From NCBI GenBank assembly GCA_900315455.1, contig OMZE01000001.1, positions 1-64,000 on the forward strand: a stretch of DNA of 64,000 nt, read 5' to 3'. The position numbers and the translations under genes were made by a program. Each line of letters opens with the position of its first letter. Position 1 is the stretch's first letter. A model generated the notes under the pieces. That model had not been told where the DNA came from and did not search any database. It saw nothing but the letters and a program-made list of their open reading frames with translations. Source of the DNA: an uncultured Prevotellaceae bacterium (GTDB lineage: Bacteria > Bacteroidota > Bacteroidia > Bacteroidales > Bacteroidaceae). Below, one piece after another: positions 14,944-23,463 of this stretch.

Positions 14944-16653
14944 ATGATTTTTAAGATTGCCGACAACATCTTGTCCCCATTGGGTGAGACTACGGAACAG
15001 AATTACAAGGCTGTAGAGCAAGGTAATTCTGTCCTTCAACCCTATATTGGCAAATTTCATTTGCCGGAACAATTTTGTGCTTCCTTCTTTAGTCAGGAAC
15101 AAAATGCGCAGATTCTGGCAGATGGTCTTTCTCGCTTTGAGGCAATGGTGGTGCTCTCGGCAAGAAAAACCTTGTCTCATCTGAAAATTGACATCGGAAG
15201 TCCAAAAGTTGCATTGATTATAAGTACGACGAAAGGCAATGTTGAGATGCTTGAGGATGTCACAACTCCTATAGAAAATGTGCTTCCTGGAACAAGTGCG
15301 ACGAAAATTGCCCGTAAATTAGGCATATCGACGACACCGTTTGTTGTTTGCAATGCCTGCATCTCTGGCGTATCAGCTATCATATTGGCTTCAAGGCTGT
15401 TGGAGTGCAAGTTGTATGATTATGCCTTGGTTTGTGGCGCAGACAGCCTTAATCGTTTTGTCATTTCAGGTTTTCAATCTTTAAAGGCTTTTTCGCCCGA
15501 GCCCTGCAAGCCATTTGATATGGAAAGAATAGGATTGAATCTTGGCGAAGCATCTGCTTCCATCGTCTTTTGTCGATCTGGATTGGACAATATCGAAACA
15601 GAAGGCTTGTGGGGAGTGGAGTGTGGCTTTGTACGGAACGATGCTTATCACATTAGTACTCCTTCGAAAAATGCAGAAGGAGCGTATTTATCATTAAAAG
15701 ACACATTGGGTGATTATGATACAACAAAATTGGCATTTGTCAACGCCCATGGAACGGCGACGATGTTTAATGACCAAATGGAATCTGTAGCCATTGAGCG
15801 TGCTGGTCTTACCAATGTGCCGGTAAATGCATATAAAGGCTTTTATGGGCATACTTTAGGTGCTGCAGGTGTGTTGGAGACAGTCTTGTCTATGAAGGCT
15901 GCCGACAATCATCTGATACTGGGAACAAAGGGATTTGAAGAACGTGGCGTCTCTGGAAAAATTTCTTTATCCGCCAATAGTCTTACAACGGAAAAGACAG
16001 ACTTTATCAAAATGATTTCCGGATTTGGTGGATGCAATGCCTCCGTCTTGTTAACCAAAGGTCACTCCCTCTCTGATGAGAGAGTGTGTGGTATGTACCA
16101 GACCAAACATGAAGTAACCATCACTAATCATGTTGTTATGGTGGATGGGCAGAGCCTCCATGTAGATGGTACTGGAAGCCAACGTCTCACGGAACTGTAT
16201 AAGAGATTTGTCGATGACTATCCGAAATTTTACAAGATGGATAAGTTGTGTCGCTTAGGGTTTATTGCCTCAGAATTGTTGTTAAATGCTGAAGCAACTG
16301 ACCGTTTTGTGGAATGTGACAACAGGGCTGTCATATTGTTCAACCGTTCATCATCCATTCTGTCCGACAAAAAATATCAGGAGTCCATAAGTGATGAGGA
16401 GAATTTCTATCCCAGTCCTTCCATTTTTGTCTATACATTACCCAATATAGTATGTGGTGAAATAGCTATGCGCAACCATTACCATGGTGAAACTTCTTTC
16501 TATATTCTTCCCGAAATGAATGTAGAACAAATGCATGAAATAAAATTTGCGTCTTTCCTGGATAAGTCAATTTCCTCGATGATTACAGGTTGGGTTGACT
16601 ATATGGATGATGACAATTATATGGCTAAATTAGAAATTGTAGAACGTAAATAA
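14944..16653 (+). CDS. Ketosynthase fused to a half-ketosynthase/chain-length-factor-like domain (1)
   Basis: A 569-residue protein. Residues 1-375 are a complete condensing enzyme with C139 (CNACISG), H269 (NAHGTAT) and H303 (YGHTLGAAG). Residues about 385-569 form an extra domain; SPSIFVYTLPN at 491-501 matches the signature of Ketoacyl-synt_2 (ApeC/chain-length-factor N-terminal) domains, and this part has no catalytic Cys. Known aryl polyene systems use a separate KS and CLF pair, so this is a compact fused version. A second fusion of the same design follows at 16938. Confidence 0.85.
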   Translation: MIFKIADNILSPLGETTEQNYKAVEQGNSVLQPYIGKFHLPEQFCASFFSQEQNAQILADGLSRFEAMVVLSARKTLSHLKIDIGSPKVALIISTTKGNVEMLEDVTTPIENVLPGTSATKIARKLGISTTPFVVCNACISGVSAIILASRLLECKLYDYALVCGADSLNRFVISGFQSLKAFSPEPCKPFDMERIGLNLGEASASIVFCRSGLDNIETEGLWGVECGFVRNDAYHISTPSKNAEGAYLSLKDTLGDYDTTKLAFVNAHGTATMFNDQMESVAIERAGLTNVPVNAYKGFYGHTLGAAGVLETVLSMKAADNHLILGTKGFEERGVSGKISLSANSLTTEKTDFIKMISGFGGCNASVLLTKGHSLSDERVCGMYQTKHEVTITNHVVMVDGQSLHVDGTGSQRLTELYKRFVDDYPKFYKMDKLCRLGFIASELLLNAEATDRFVECDNRAVILFNRSSSILSDKKYQESISDEENFYPSPSIFVYTLPNIVCGEIAMRNHYHGETSFYILPEMNVEQMHEIKFASFLDKSISSMITGWVDYMDDDNYMAKLEIVERK

Positions 16654-16660
16654 TATAAAA

Positions 16661-16918
16661 ATGGAACAACTCATTTTAGAATTAAAGGAAAAGCTTATTG
16701 AAGCACTCAATCTTGAAGAGATGACACCAGATGACATCAAAACAGACGAGCCTCTATTTGGTGAGGGGTTGGGACTTGATAGTATAGATGCCTTGGAAAT
16801 CATCGTTCTGTTGGAAAAGAATTATGGTATCAAGTTGGCAAACCCGGCAGAAGGGAAAGCGATATTCACCAATGTCGGCTCTATTGCTGAATATGTTTAC
16901 AACCATAGGACGAAATAG
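16661..16918 (+). CDS. Acyl carrier protein 2
   Basis: An 85-residue ACP with phosphopantetheine site GLDSID (S41) and the usual acidic helix II. It sits between the two ketosynthase fusions, pointing to a role as the elongation ACP. Confidence 0.94.
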   Translation: MEQLILELKEKLIEALNLEEMTPDDIKTDEPLFGEGLGLDSIDALEIIVLLEKNYGIKLANPAEGKAIFTNVGSIAEYVYNHRTK

Positions 16919-16937
16919 TTTGAGTTAGTTTATTGGC

Positions 16938-18719
16938 ATGAGTAAAATAGTTGCAATCACGGGTGAAGGTATTATTTCTGCCATCGGAAATGACAAGAAC
17001 ACCGTTTGGGAATCACTTCGGAAAGGCCAATCAGGGATTGGCGAGATGAGATTTCTCCAATCGGTTCACCATGAATTGCCTGTTGGTGAGGTATCTATAT
17101 CTAATGACGAGATGAAATCTCAGTTAGGTGTTGTTGATGACAAATATCTGAGCAGGACAACACTGATGGGCATTATGGCTGTTAAGCAAGCTTTAGCCGA
17201 TGCAAACTTGTTTCATGCCATAATAAACAAGAGACACCTCCGCATCGTGCTGATATCTGGAACAACGGTTGGAGGAATGGATGTGACCGAGAATTATTAC
17301 AAGGATTTGCGTTCTAACGAAGAGCATTTAGAGTGTTTAAAATATCATGATGCAGGTAGTTCAACTAAAAGCATCAAAGATTATTTTGAAATCTTTTCTG
17401 ACTACATTACCGTCTCCACGGCCTGTTCTTCTGCTGCGAACGCAATAATTCTGGGCGCAGATATGATTAAAGCTGGCGAAGCTGATATTGTTGTTGCAGG
17501 AGGAAGTGAATCTCTGTCTAGGTTTCATCTTAATGGGTTCAATTCATTGATGATCCTTGACAAGGAGAGATGCAGACCTTTTGATGCAACAAGAGCTGGT
17601 TTAAATTTGGGAGAAGGTGCGGCATTTGTCGTTATGGAATCTGAAGAACTTGCCCTCTTTAGGAATGTTTCTATACATGCATATCTCACAGGATATTGCA
17701 ATGCTTGCGACGCTTTTCATCAAACAGCATCTTCAGAGAAAGGAGAGGGAGCGTACCGGGCGATGATGGGAGCATTGAGTATGGCTGGCCTTTCACCATC
17801 AGACATTCAGTATATCAACGCTCATGGTACAGGAACCTTGAACAACGATGTTTCAGAAAGTGTTGCGCTAAAAAGAGTTTTTTCGGAAAAAATGCCTTTA
17901 GTTTCGAGCACGAAATCTTTTACAGGCCACACCACAAGTGCGGCTGGGGGCATAGAAGCCGTTATCAGCATCTTGGCTCTTCAAAAGCATTTCATACCAG
18001 GCAATTTAGGTTGGAAAAACCAATTGCCGGATGGAATTACCCCTACGCTTGGTATAGCTGATTATGATGTGAAGACTGTCATGAGCAATTCTTTTGGATT
18101 TGGAGGAAATGATTCTTCCTTGATTTTTTCCTTAACAAGACCTTCAAAAACAGACGACACTTTCTTCTGTCATACAGATGATGAAATAAAAGAACTGTCA
18201 CGCATCGAAATCACGGATGAGAGAGAGTTACGTGAAATAATAAAATATGTAAAACCATTAGAGTCAAGAAGAATGGGAAAACTTATGAAGAGCACCCTAT
18301 TATCTTCTTTGAAAGCACTCGAAATGGCAAATATTGCAGTACCCGATGCCATTATCATGGGAACGGCATGGGGGTGTCTGGAGAATAGTGAAAAGTTGTT
18401 AGACCAATTGGAAGACGAAGGCGAAGTGTTACTGAAGCCGACATATTTTATGCAGAGTACTCACAACACTTTAAGTAGTAGTGTGGCAATAAGGACCCAT
18501 TGCCACGGATACAATATCACTTACACCCAAGGTCGAGACTCTTTGAAATGGGCTGTCAAAGATGCAAAAAGGCAACTGAAAAGTGGGAAATGCAAGACCG
18601 TCCTGGTCTGTTGCAACGATGAGACCACACCGACTTTTTCTTCATTGATGGCCAAGATAGGTGAGATTAATTTACTTCCGATACATTCAATTGCATTTGT
18701 TTTGTCATGTGGAAAATAA
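16938..18719 (+). CDS. Ketosynthase fused to a half-ketosynthase/chain-length-factor-like domain (2)
   Basis: A 593-residue protein. The KS part (1-405) has C163 (STACSSA), H296 (NAHGTGT) and H331 (SFTGH), all catalytic. Residues about 420-593 form a second domain with PTYFMQSTHNT at 501-511, the Ketoacyl-synt_2/CLF signature without an active Cys. It is a paralogue of the fusion at 14944. The two may form a mixed complex or act on different chain lengths. The stop overlaps the next start by 13 bases. Confidence 0.85.
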   Translation: MSKIVAITGEGIISAIGNDKNTVWESLRKGQSGIGEMRFLQSVHHELPVGEVSISNDEMKSQLGVVDDKYLSRTTLMGIMAVKQALADANLFHAIINKRHLRIVLISGTTVGGMDVTENYYKDLRSNEEHLECLKYHDAGSSTKSIKDYFEIFSDYITVSTACSSAANAIILGADMIKAGEADIVVAGGSESLSRFHLNGFNSLMILDKERCRPFDATRAGLNLGEGAAFVVMESEELALFRNVSIHAYLTGYCNACDAFHQTASSEKGEGAYRAMMGALSMAGLSPSDIQYINAHGTGTLNNDVSESVALKRVFSEKMPLVSSTKSFTGHTTSAAGGIEAVISILALQKHFIPGNLGWKNQLPDGITPTLGIADYDVKTVMSNSFGFGGNDSSLIFSLTRPSKTDDTFFCHTDDEIKELSRIEITDERELREIIKYVKPLESRRMGKLMKSTLLSSLKALEMANIAVPDAIIMGTAWGCLENSEKLLDQLEDEGEVLLKPTYFMQSTHNTLSSSVAIRTHCHGYNITYTQGRDSLKWAVKDAKRQLKSGKCKTVLVCCNDETTPTFSSLMAKIGEINLLPIHSIAFVLSCGK

Positions 18720-19060
18720 TACCATATTCAATCATTCAAAGCCTGTTATTGACAGGAGGACAAGTTTTTTTAAAATTTGCTTTGATGAAAATGCCCCCAT
18801 TTGGTTGGAATCGCCATTTTTGGTCTAGTCTTTTGGTGAATTGGCAATTCGCAGTATGTGGCCTTTGTTTTGGACTTGGTTCACTTCTTTGGATGTATAT
18901 TGTTAAGGTTTTCCCTTTCAGTTTGGCTTATCCTATGGTCAGTTTGAGCTATATTTTTGGCATGCTTGCTGCTATAGTTTTTTTCCATGAAACAGTATCT
19001 TTTACAAAATGGGTTGGAGTTTTTTTCATAATAACAGGTTGTTGTTTAATAGTAAAATAG
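18707..19060 (+). CDS. Four-helix EamA/SMR-like small membrane transporter
   Basis: A 117-residue protein of four hydrophobic helices (about 6-27, 40-68, 72-90, 97-115) in the pattern of the drug/metabolite transporter superfamily, as in ArnE/ArnF or EmrE. Motifs include GGQVFLKFAL and a C-terminal KWVGVFFIITGCCLI. ArnE-like flippases move undecaprenyl-linked sugars; here it could flip the lipid carrier or the glycolipid intermediate. Confidence 0.8.
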   Translation: MWKIIPYSIIQSLLLTGGQVFLKFALMKMPPFGWNRHFWSSLLVNWQFAVCGLCFGLGSLLWMYIVKVFPFSLAYPMVSLSYIFGMLAAIVFFHETVSFTKWVGVFFIITGCCLIVK

Positions 19061-19067
19061 ATATAAT

Positions 19068-19691
19068 ATGAAGAAATTATTGTATATAATGATAGTTTTT
19101 GCTTTTTCTTCCACATCCTTGTATTCACAAGGCTTTTCGGAAGCGAGAGTTAAACAAGAAATCAATAATGCAGCAGCCAAGCTGATGTCATTACAATGCG
19201 ATTTTGTGCAAACAAAGTATCTTAAAATGCTTAATGACAAAATGATTTCAAATGGAAAGATGTATTATTTACAAAGTAACAAATTACGCTGGGAATATAC
19301 TTCGCCATATCATTACACATTCATTTTGAATAATAATAAGGTATTATTGAAGAACGACAACCGTAATGACGTGATTGATGTGCAGCAGAACAAGTTGTTT
19401 AAGGAGATTGCACGAATCATGATGAACAGTGTTGTAGGCAAGAGCCTTTCTGACGAGAGAGATTTTAAATCAAAAATAAGTAGCAGTGGCAGTGAATGGA
19501 TTGCCACGTTAACCCCTGTTCGCAAAGAAATGAAACAGATGTTTAAAGAAATCTATTTGTATTTCAACAAAACATCCTATATGGTTTCAAAAGTCACTTT
19601 GATAGAGAAGAATGGGGATAAAACTGTGATTGAACTAAAGAATGTTAAAACCAACGGGACAATAAATGCGGCCATCTTTAAGATTAATTAG
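19068..19691 (+). CDS. LolA-like periplasmic lipid/lipoprotein carrier
   Basis: A 207-residue protein with a signal peptide (1-20). LQCDFVQTKYLKML is the typical start of LolA-fold proteins, followed by SNGKMYYLQSNKLRWEYTSP and a series of antiparallel strands. A LolA homologue is standard in aryl polyene clusters and is thought to carry the lipid-linked polyene across the periplasm, working with the MMPL exporter. Confidence 0.9.
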   Translation: MKKLLYIMIVFAFSSTSLYSQGFSEARVKQEINNAAAKLMSLQCDFVQTKYLKMLNDKMISNGKMYYLQSNKLRWEYTSPYHYTFILNNNKVLLKNDNRNDVIDVQQNKLFKEIARIMMNSVVGKSLSDERDFKSKISSSGSEWIATLTPVRKEMKQMFKEIYLYFNKTSYMVSKVTLIEKNGDKTVIELKNVKTNGTINAAIFKIN

Positions 19692-20085
19692 TTTGGTGTT
19701 GGTCTTTTCTGCCTCATATATGATGAATGCCCAACATACATTCCCGGAACAACGAGGGGAAAAGGTACGCTATAGGGTGATGATGGAAACACCCAAAGCC
19801 TATCTAAGTGGCATATGCATCCTTGTCAATGACTCTACGGAAGTGAAAGGGAGTATGTTTAATGAGTTTGGTGTATCGGCTATGGATTTTACATACTTTC
19901 CCTCCAAGGATAAAGTCAAGCTCCATCATGTGACGAAAATGTTAGACAAATGGTATATCAGGCGTGTGCTGAAGAAAGATTTGCGAGCATTGATACATAA
20001 CCTTAAAGACGGTGTATGTGATTATGATGACACCAAATACAAGATACGTTTTAATTTTACTCCTATGGTGGAACCCGAACAGTAA
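19666..20085 (+). CDS. Small secreted envelope protein of unknown function
   Basis: A 139-residue protein with a signal peptide ending near MMNAQ (residue 23). It overlaps the LolA gene by 26 bases. The mature part is basic and strand-rich. Position next to LolA corresponds to that of DUF3261-type lipoproteins in other aryl polyene clusters, but no lipobox Cys is present and the family cannot be confirmed. Confidence 0.75.
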   Translation: MRPSLRLISLVLVFSASYMMNAQHTFPEQRGEKVRYRVMMETPKAYLSGICILVNDSTEVKGSMFNEFGVSAMDFTYFPSKDKVKLHHVTKMLDKWYIRRVLKKDLRALIHNLKDGVCDYDDTKYKIRFNFTPMVEPEQ

Positions 20086-20099
20086 AAACGATTAGCCCT

Positions 20100-20465
20100 A
20101 TGGTCCTGTTAAACGACTTATATACTATATTGAATTGTGTGCAATATGAAGGAAACGTCTTGTTCAATATCAAATTGAACCCAGAACATTTCATTTATCA
20201 GGCGCATTTTCCAGAAGAGCCAATAACTCCTGGCGTTTGTATTATACAAATAGCAAAAGAGCTTATGGAGGTGTATCTAAAGAGGAACTTACAGGTTTCG
20301 CAAGTTAAGAATGTTAAGTTCCAGTCGGTTTTGTCCCCTGCGAGAATTAGTGAAATTACCTATTCTTTGACTAAAGTATGCGATAATCAAGAAATGGTGA
20401 AATCTCTTATATTCGTTACAGGTGGTGATTCTCAATATGCGAAAATATCCTTAGTTTGTAAATAA
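20100..20465 (+). CDS. Hotdog dehydratase-like protein (ApeI/FabZ-like)
   Basis: A 121-residue hotdog protein. NPEHFIYQAHFPEEPITPGV is the HFP...PGV signature of FabZ/ApeI proteins. In the helix after PGV the FabZ catalytic Glu position is Gln (CIIQIAKE), and the N-terminal HR-x-PF motif is absent, as in ApeI-type proteins. It is the second hotdog protein of the cluster; an assembly with the protein at 14056-14520 is plausible. Confidence 0.82.
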   Translation: MVLLNDLYTILNCVQYEGNVLFNIKLNPEHFIYQAHFPEEPITPGVCIIQIAKELMEVYLKRNLQVSQVKNVKFQSVLSPARISEITYSLTKVCDNQEMVKSLIFVTGGDSQYAKISLVCK

Positions 20466-21971
20466 ATGCAAGATCAAGTCAACAACAAGTTGAAAGAAAC
20501 ACTACATGCAAGAGGCATATGTGTTGTTATTCCTACATTTAACAATGCAGGAACAATAACTCGTGTTGTAACAGATTGTCTTGATTATTGCAATGATGTT
20601 ATTGTGGTAAACGACGGAAGTACAGACGAGACGAGCCAATTGCTTGAAGAATTTGATACGGTAGTTGTTGTTAGTTATTCAAAAAATAAAGGTAAGGGTT
20701 ATGCCTTGAAAAGAGGATTCCGGGAAGCGAGAGAAAAAGGATTTTCGTATGCGATAACCATTGATGCTGATGGTCAGCATTATCCCAAAGACATAGAATC
20801 GTTTCTTACGGCAAACAAGAAACATCCCGGAAGTCTGATAGTTGGTGAGCGCAATCTTGAAGGTGTAGAGCGTTCAAAGGGAAGTGCTTTTGCCAATAAG
20901 TTTTCCAATTTCTGGTTTTACATTCAAACAGGAAGAAAACTTAATGACACTCAAACAGGATACCGTCTTTATCCTTTGAAGAAACTTCATGGACTTCGAT
21001 TTCTAACATCACGATATGAGGCGGAACTTGAATTACTCGTTTTTTCATCATGGCATGGGGTTGATATAGATATTGTTCCAATTGATGTATATTATCCCCC
21101 TTCAGAGGAACGTGTTTCTCATTTTAGGCCAGTTGCAGATTTCGCCAGGATCAGCGTTTTAAACACGATACTCTGTGTATTAGCTGTATTATATGGATTG
21201 CCGTTAAGATTGTGGCGGTTCATAAGCCGATATTTGCGTACCGCAATTGCTATAGTTTTTTGTGTAGTTGTATTGATGTTTATCATAACACCTGTGGTGT
21301 GGTTATATTTGAAAATTGGTGGTGTGAACGATAAAAAAAGATGGAATCTGCATCGTTTAATCAATCGTTTTTCCAAGATCTTAATGTTCCGCATTGGTAT
21401 TCCTGGCACACATTTTTCATATAAAGTTTATGAAAAAGAAGATTTTGAGAAGCCATCCGTAATAATTTGTAATCATCAATCTCATTTTGATTTGATGTGT
21501 CAATTGATTTTTACTCCTCGAATGGTTTTTTTGACAAATGATTGGGTATGGAATAATCCTTTATATGGACTGGTTATTCGCAATGCAGAGTTTTATCCTG
21601 TTACAGAAGGGATTGAAACCCTCTTACCCAAATTACGTTCATTGGTCAGCCGAGGCTACCATATAGCAATATATCCAGAAGGAACTCGTTCTTCGGATTG
21701 CAGCATACAACGCTTTCATAAAGGTGCTTTCCATATCGCTGAGCTATTGAATTTGGATATATTGCCGATGTATTTGTATGGGACTGGTAGGGTTTTACCT
21801 AAGAAGAAACATACACTTAACAAAGGACCTATTTATATTGAGGTTGGCCAACGCTTCACTCAACAACAGATGGCGGCGATAGGCGATACTAGAAAGCAAG
21901 CATCTGTTATGCGCCAACATTATAGAGAGAAATATGAAGAATTGTGCAATAAGTTAGATCAAGATGTGTAA
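20466..21971 (+). CDS. Bifunctional GT2 glycosyltransferase / PlsC-like acyltransferase
   Basis: A 501-residue fusion. Residues 18-240 are a family 2 glycosyltransferase (VVIPTFNNAGT, NDGSTDETS, DADG at 100-103, TQTGYRLYP). Two membrane helices follow (about 232-250 and 259-284), then a PlsC-like acyltransferase with NHQSHFD (H337...D342) and YPEGTRSS (403-410). It is likely to build the sugar-containing lipid anchor: the GT part uses a nucleotide sugar and the acyltransferase adds a chain. It overlaps the next gene by 8 bases. Its acyltransferase half is visibly homologous to the degenerate domain at the end of the MMPL exporter. Confidence 0.92.
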   Translation: MQDQVNNKLKETLHARGICVVIPTFNNAGTITRVVTDCLDYCNDVIVVNDGSTDETSQLLEEFDTVVVVSYSKNKGKGYALKRGFREAREKGFSYAITIDADGQHYPKDIESFLTANKKHPGSLIVGERNLEGVERSKGSAFANKFSNFWFYIQTGRKLNDTQTGYRLYPLKKLHGLRFLTSRYEAELELLVFSSWHGVDIDIVPIDVYYPPSEERVSHFRPVADFARISVLNTILCVLAVLYGLPLRLWRFISRYLRTAIAIVFCVVVLMFIITPVVWLYLKIGGVNDKKRWNLHRLINRFSKILMFRIGIPGTHFSYKVYEKEDFEKPSVIICNHQSHFDLMCQLIFTPRMVFLTNDWVWNNPLYGLVIRNAEFYPVTEGIETLLPKLRSLVSRGYHIAIYPEGTRSSDCSIQRFHKGAFHIAELLNLDILPMYLYGTGRVLPKKKHTLNKGPIYIEVGQRFTQQQMAAIGDTRKQASVMRQHYREKYEELCNKLDQDV

Positions 21972-23463
21972 GAAGAAGGTCGTCATTATAGGTAGCGGAC
22001 TTGGTGGCCTTTCAACCGGTGTCATACTTGCAAAGAACGGATACGAGGTCACAATATATGAGCAATCATCGCAAATAGGTGGTTGTTTGCAATGCTTTGT
22101 GCGAAAGGGGGCAAAGTTTGAGACAGGAATGCATTTTATTGGAAGTGCTGAAGAAGGTCAAACCATAGACAAACTGCTGCGCTATTTGGAGATAAAGGAG
22201 AGAATACATCTTTCAAAGCTAGATCCTAATGGTTACGATGTTATTTCATTAGGTGGGAAAAGGTATCAAATCCCTTGTGGAAGAGAGAAATTCATCTCTA
22301 AAATGTCAGAGTATTTTCCAAGTCAGAGAGTAAACCTTGAAAAATACTTTGATTTAATAGAAACAGTGTCGTCTGCATCATCCATGCATTCGTTAAAGTA
22401 TGCCGAGTCTGATGCTGCGGTCAATACGGAATACCAATTGCGTTCTATTAACGAAGTGATAGATGGAATAATTACCGACCCTCTACTGGCAAAAGTGCTT
22501 GTTGGAAATCTTCCATTATATGCGGCGGAAAAAGACAAGACGCCTTTTTCACTTCATGCTTTCATTATGGACTTCTATAATCAGAGTTCATTTAGGATTG
22601 TTGGCGGAAGTGATACTATTGCAACTGCGTTGGAGTCTAGTTTAGGTAAATATGGAGGGAAAATAAGAACATCAAGCAAGGTGACAAAAATACTATGCAA
22701 TGAGTCACAGGCTATAGGCGTGGAAATAAATCAAAAGGAGATTATACCTGCTGATATTTTCATTTCTGATGCTCATCCTATTAGAACTCTTGAACTTTTG
22801 GACACAAAAATGATAAGGCCAGCGTTTAGGAAACGAATCAATTCAATACCACAAACGATAGGTGCCTTTTCAGTTTATCTCCATTTTAAAAAAGATACAG
22901 TTCCGTACATAAATTATAACTTTTACGGATATAATGATGATACTCCGTGGGGATGTGAGGATTATGACGACCGTTCATGGCCTAAGGGCTTTTTGTATAT
23001 GCATTTTTGTCAAGAGGAGTCGCCCATATTCGCTGAGACCGGGGTCATCCTATCGTATATGCATATGAAGGATGTTGAACGTTGGGCTGGAAGTCGTGTT
23101 GGTCATCGAGGCAGTGATTATGAGCAGTTTAAAGAAGAAAAAGCAAAATTATTGATATCTTCATTAGAGCGACATTTTCCAGGAATAAGTGATAGTATTA
23201 AGCATTATTATACTTCAACACCTCTTACATATTTGGATTATACAGGAACAGAGGGAGGGTCAATGTATGGGGTAGCCAAAGATGTGTCTATGGGAGCAGC
23301 ATACAGAGTGCCACATAAAACGAAAATTCCTAATGTTTATCAAACAGGCCAGAATATCAACTCTCATGGAATGTTGGGAGTATTGGTCGGTGCTATAGTA
23401 ACATGTAGTGAGTTGTTGACAGCAAAAGCCATTTATGAACAAGTAATAGAATCGAATCGATGA
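21964..23463 (+). CDS. FAD-dependent oxidoreductase, phytoene desaturase/retinol reductase-like (1)
   Basis: A 499-residue protein with an N-terminal Rossmann FAD motif VVIIGSGLGGLSTGVILAKN, E33-like acidic end, then GGCLQCF and a FETGMHFIG segment; the C-terminus has a TGQNINSHGMLG FAD-binding motif. This is the CrtI/CarH/RetSat-type flavoenzyme family. Aryl polyene synthesis does not need a desaturase in known pathways, so the role may be isomerisation, saturation or head-group oxidation. Translation is coupled on both sides. Confidence 0.88.
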   Translation: MCKKKVVIIGSGLGGLSTGVILAKNGYEVTIYEQSSQIGGCLQCFVRKGAKFETGMHFIGSAEEGQTIDKLLRYLEIKERIHLSKLDPNGYDVISLGGKRYQIPCGREKFISKMSEYFPSQRVNLEKYFDLIETVSSASSMHSLKYAESDAAVNTEYQLRSINEVIDGIITDPLLAKVLVGNLPLYAAEKDKTPFSLHAFIMDFYNQSSFRIVGGSDTIATALESSLGKYGGKIRTSSKVTKILCNESQAIGVEINQKEIIPADIFISDAHPIRTLELLDTKMIRPAFRKRINSIPQTIGAFSVYLHFKKDTVPYINYNFYGYNDDTPWGCEDYDDRSWPKGFLYMHFCQEESPIFAETGVILSYMHMKDVERWAGSRVGHRGSDYEQFKEEKAKLLISSLERHFPGISDSIKHYYTSTPLTYLDYTGTEGGSMYGVAKDVSMGAAYRVPHKTKIPNVYQTGQNINSHGMLGVLVGAIVTCSELLTAKAIYEQVIESNR

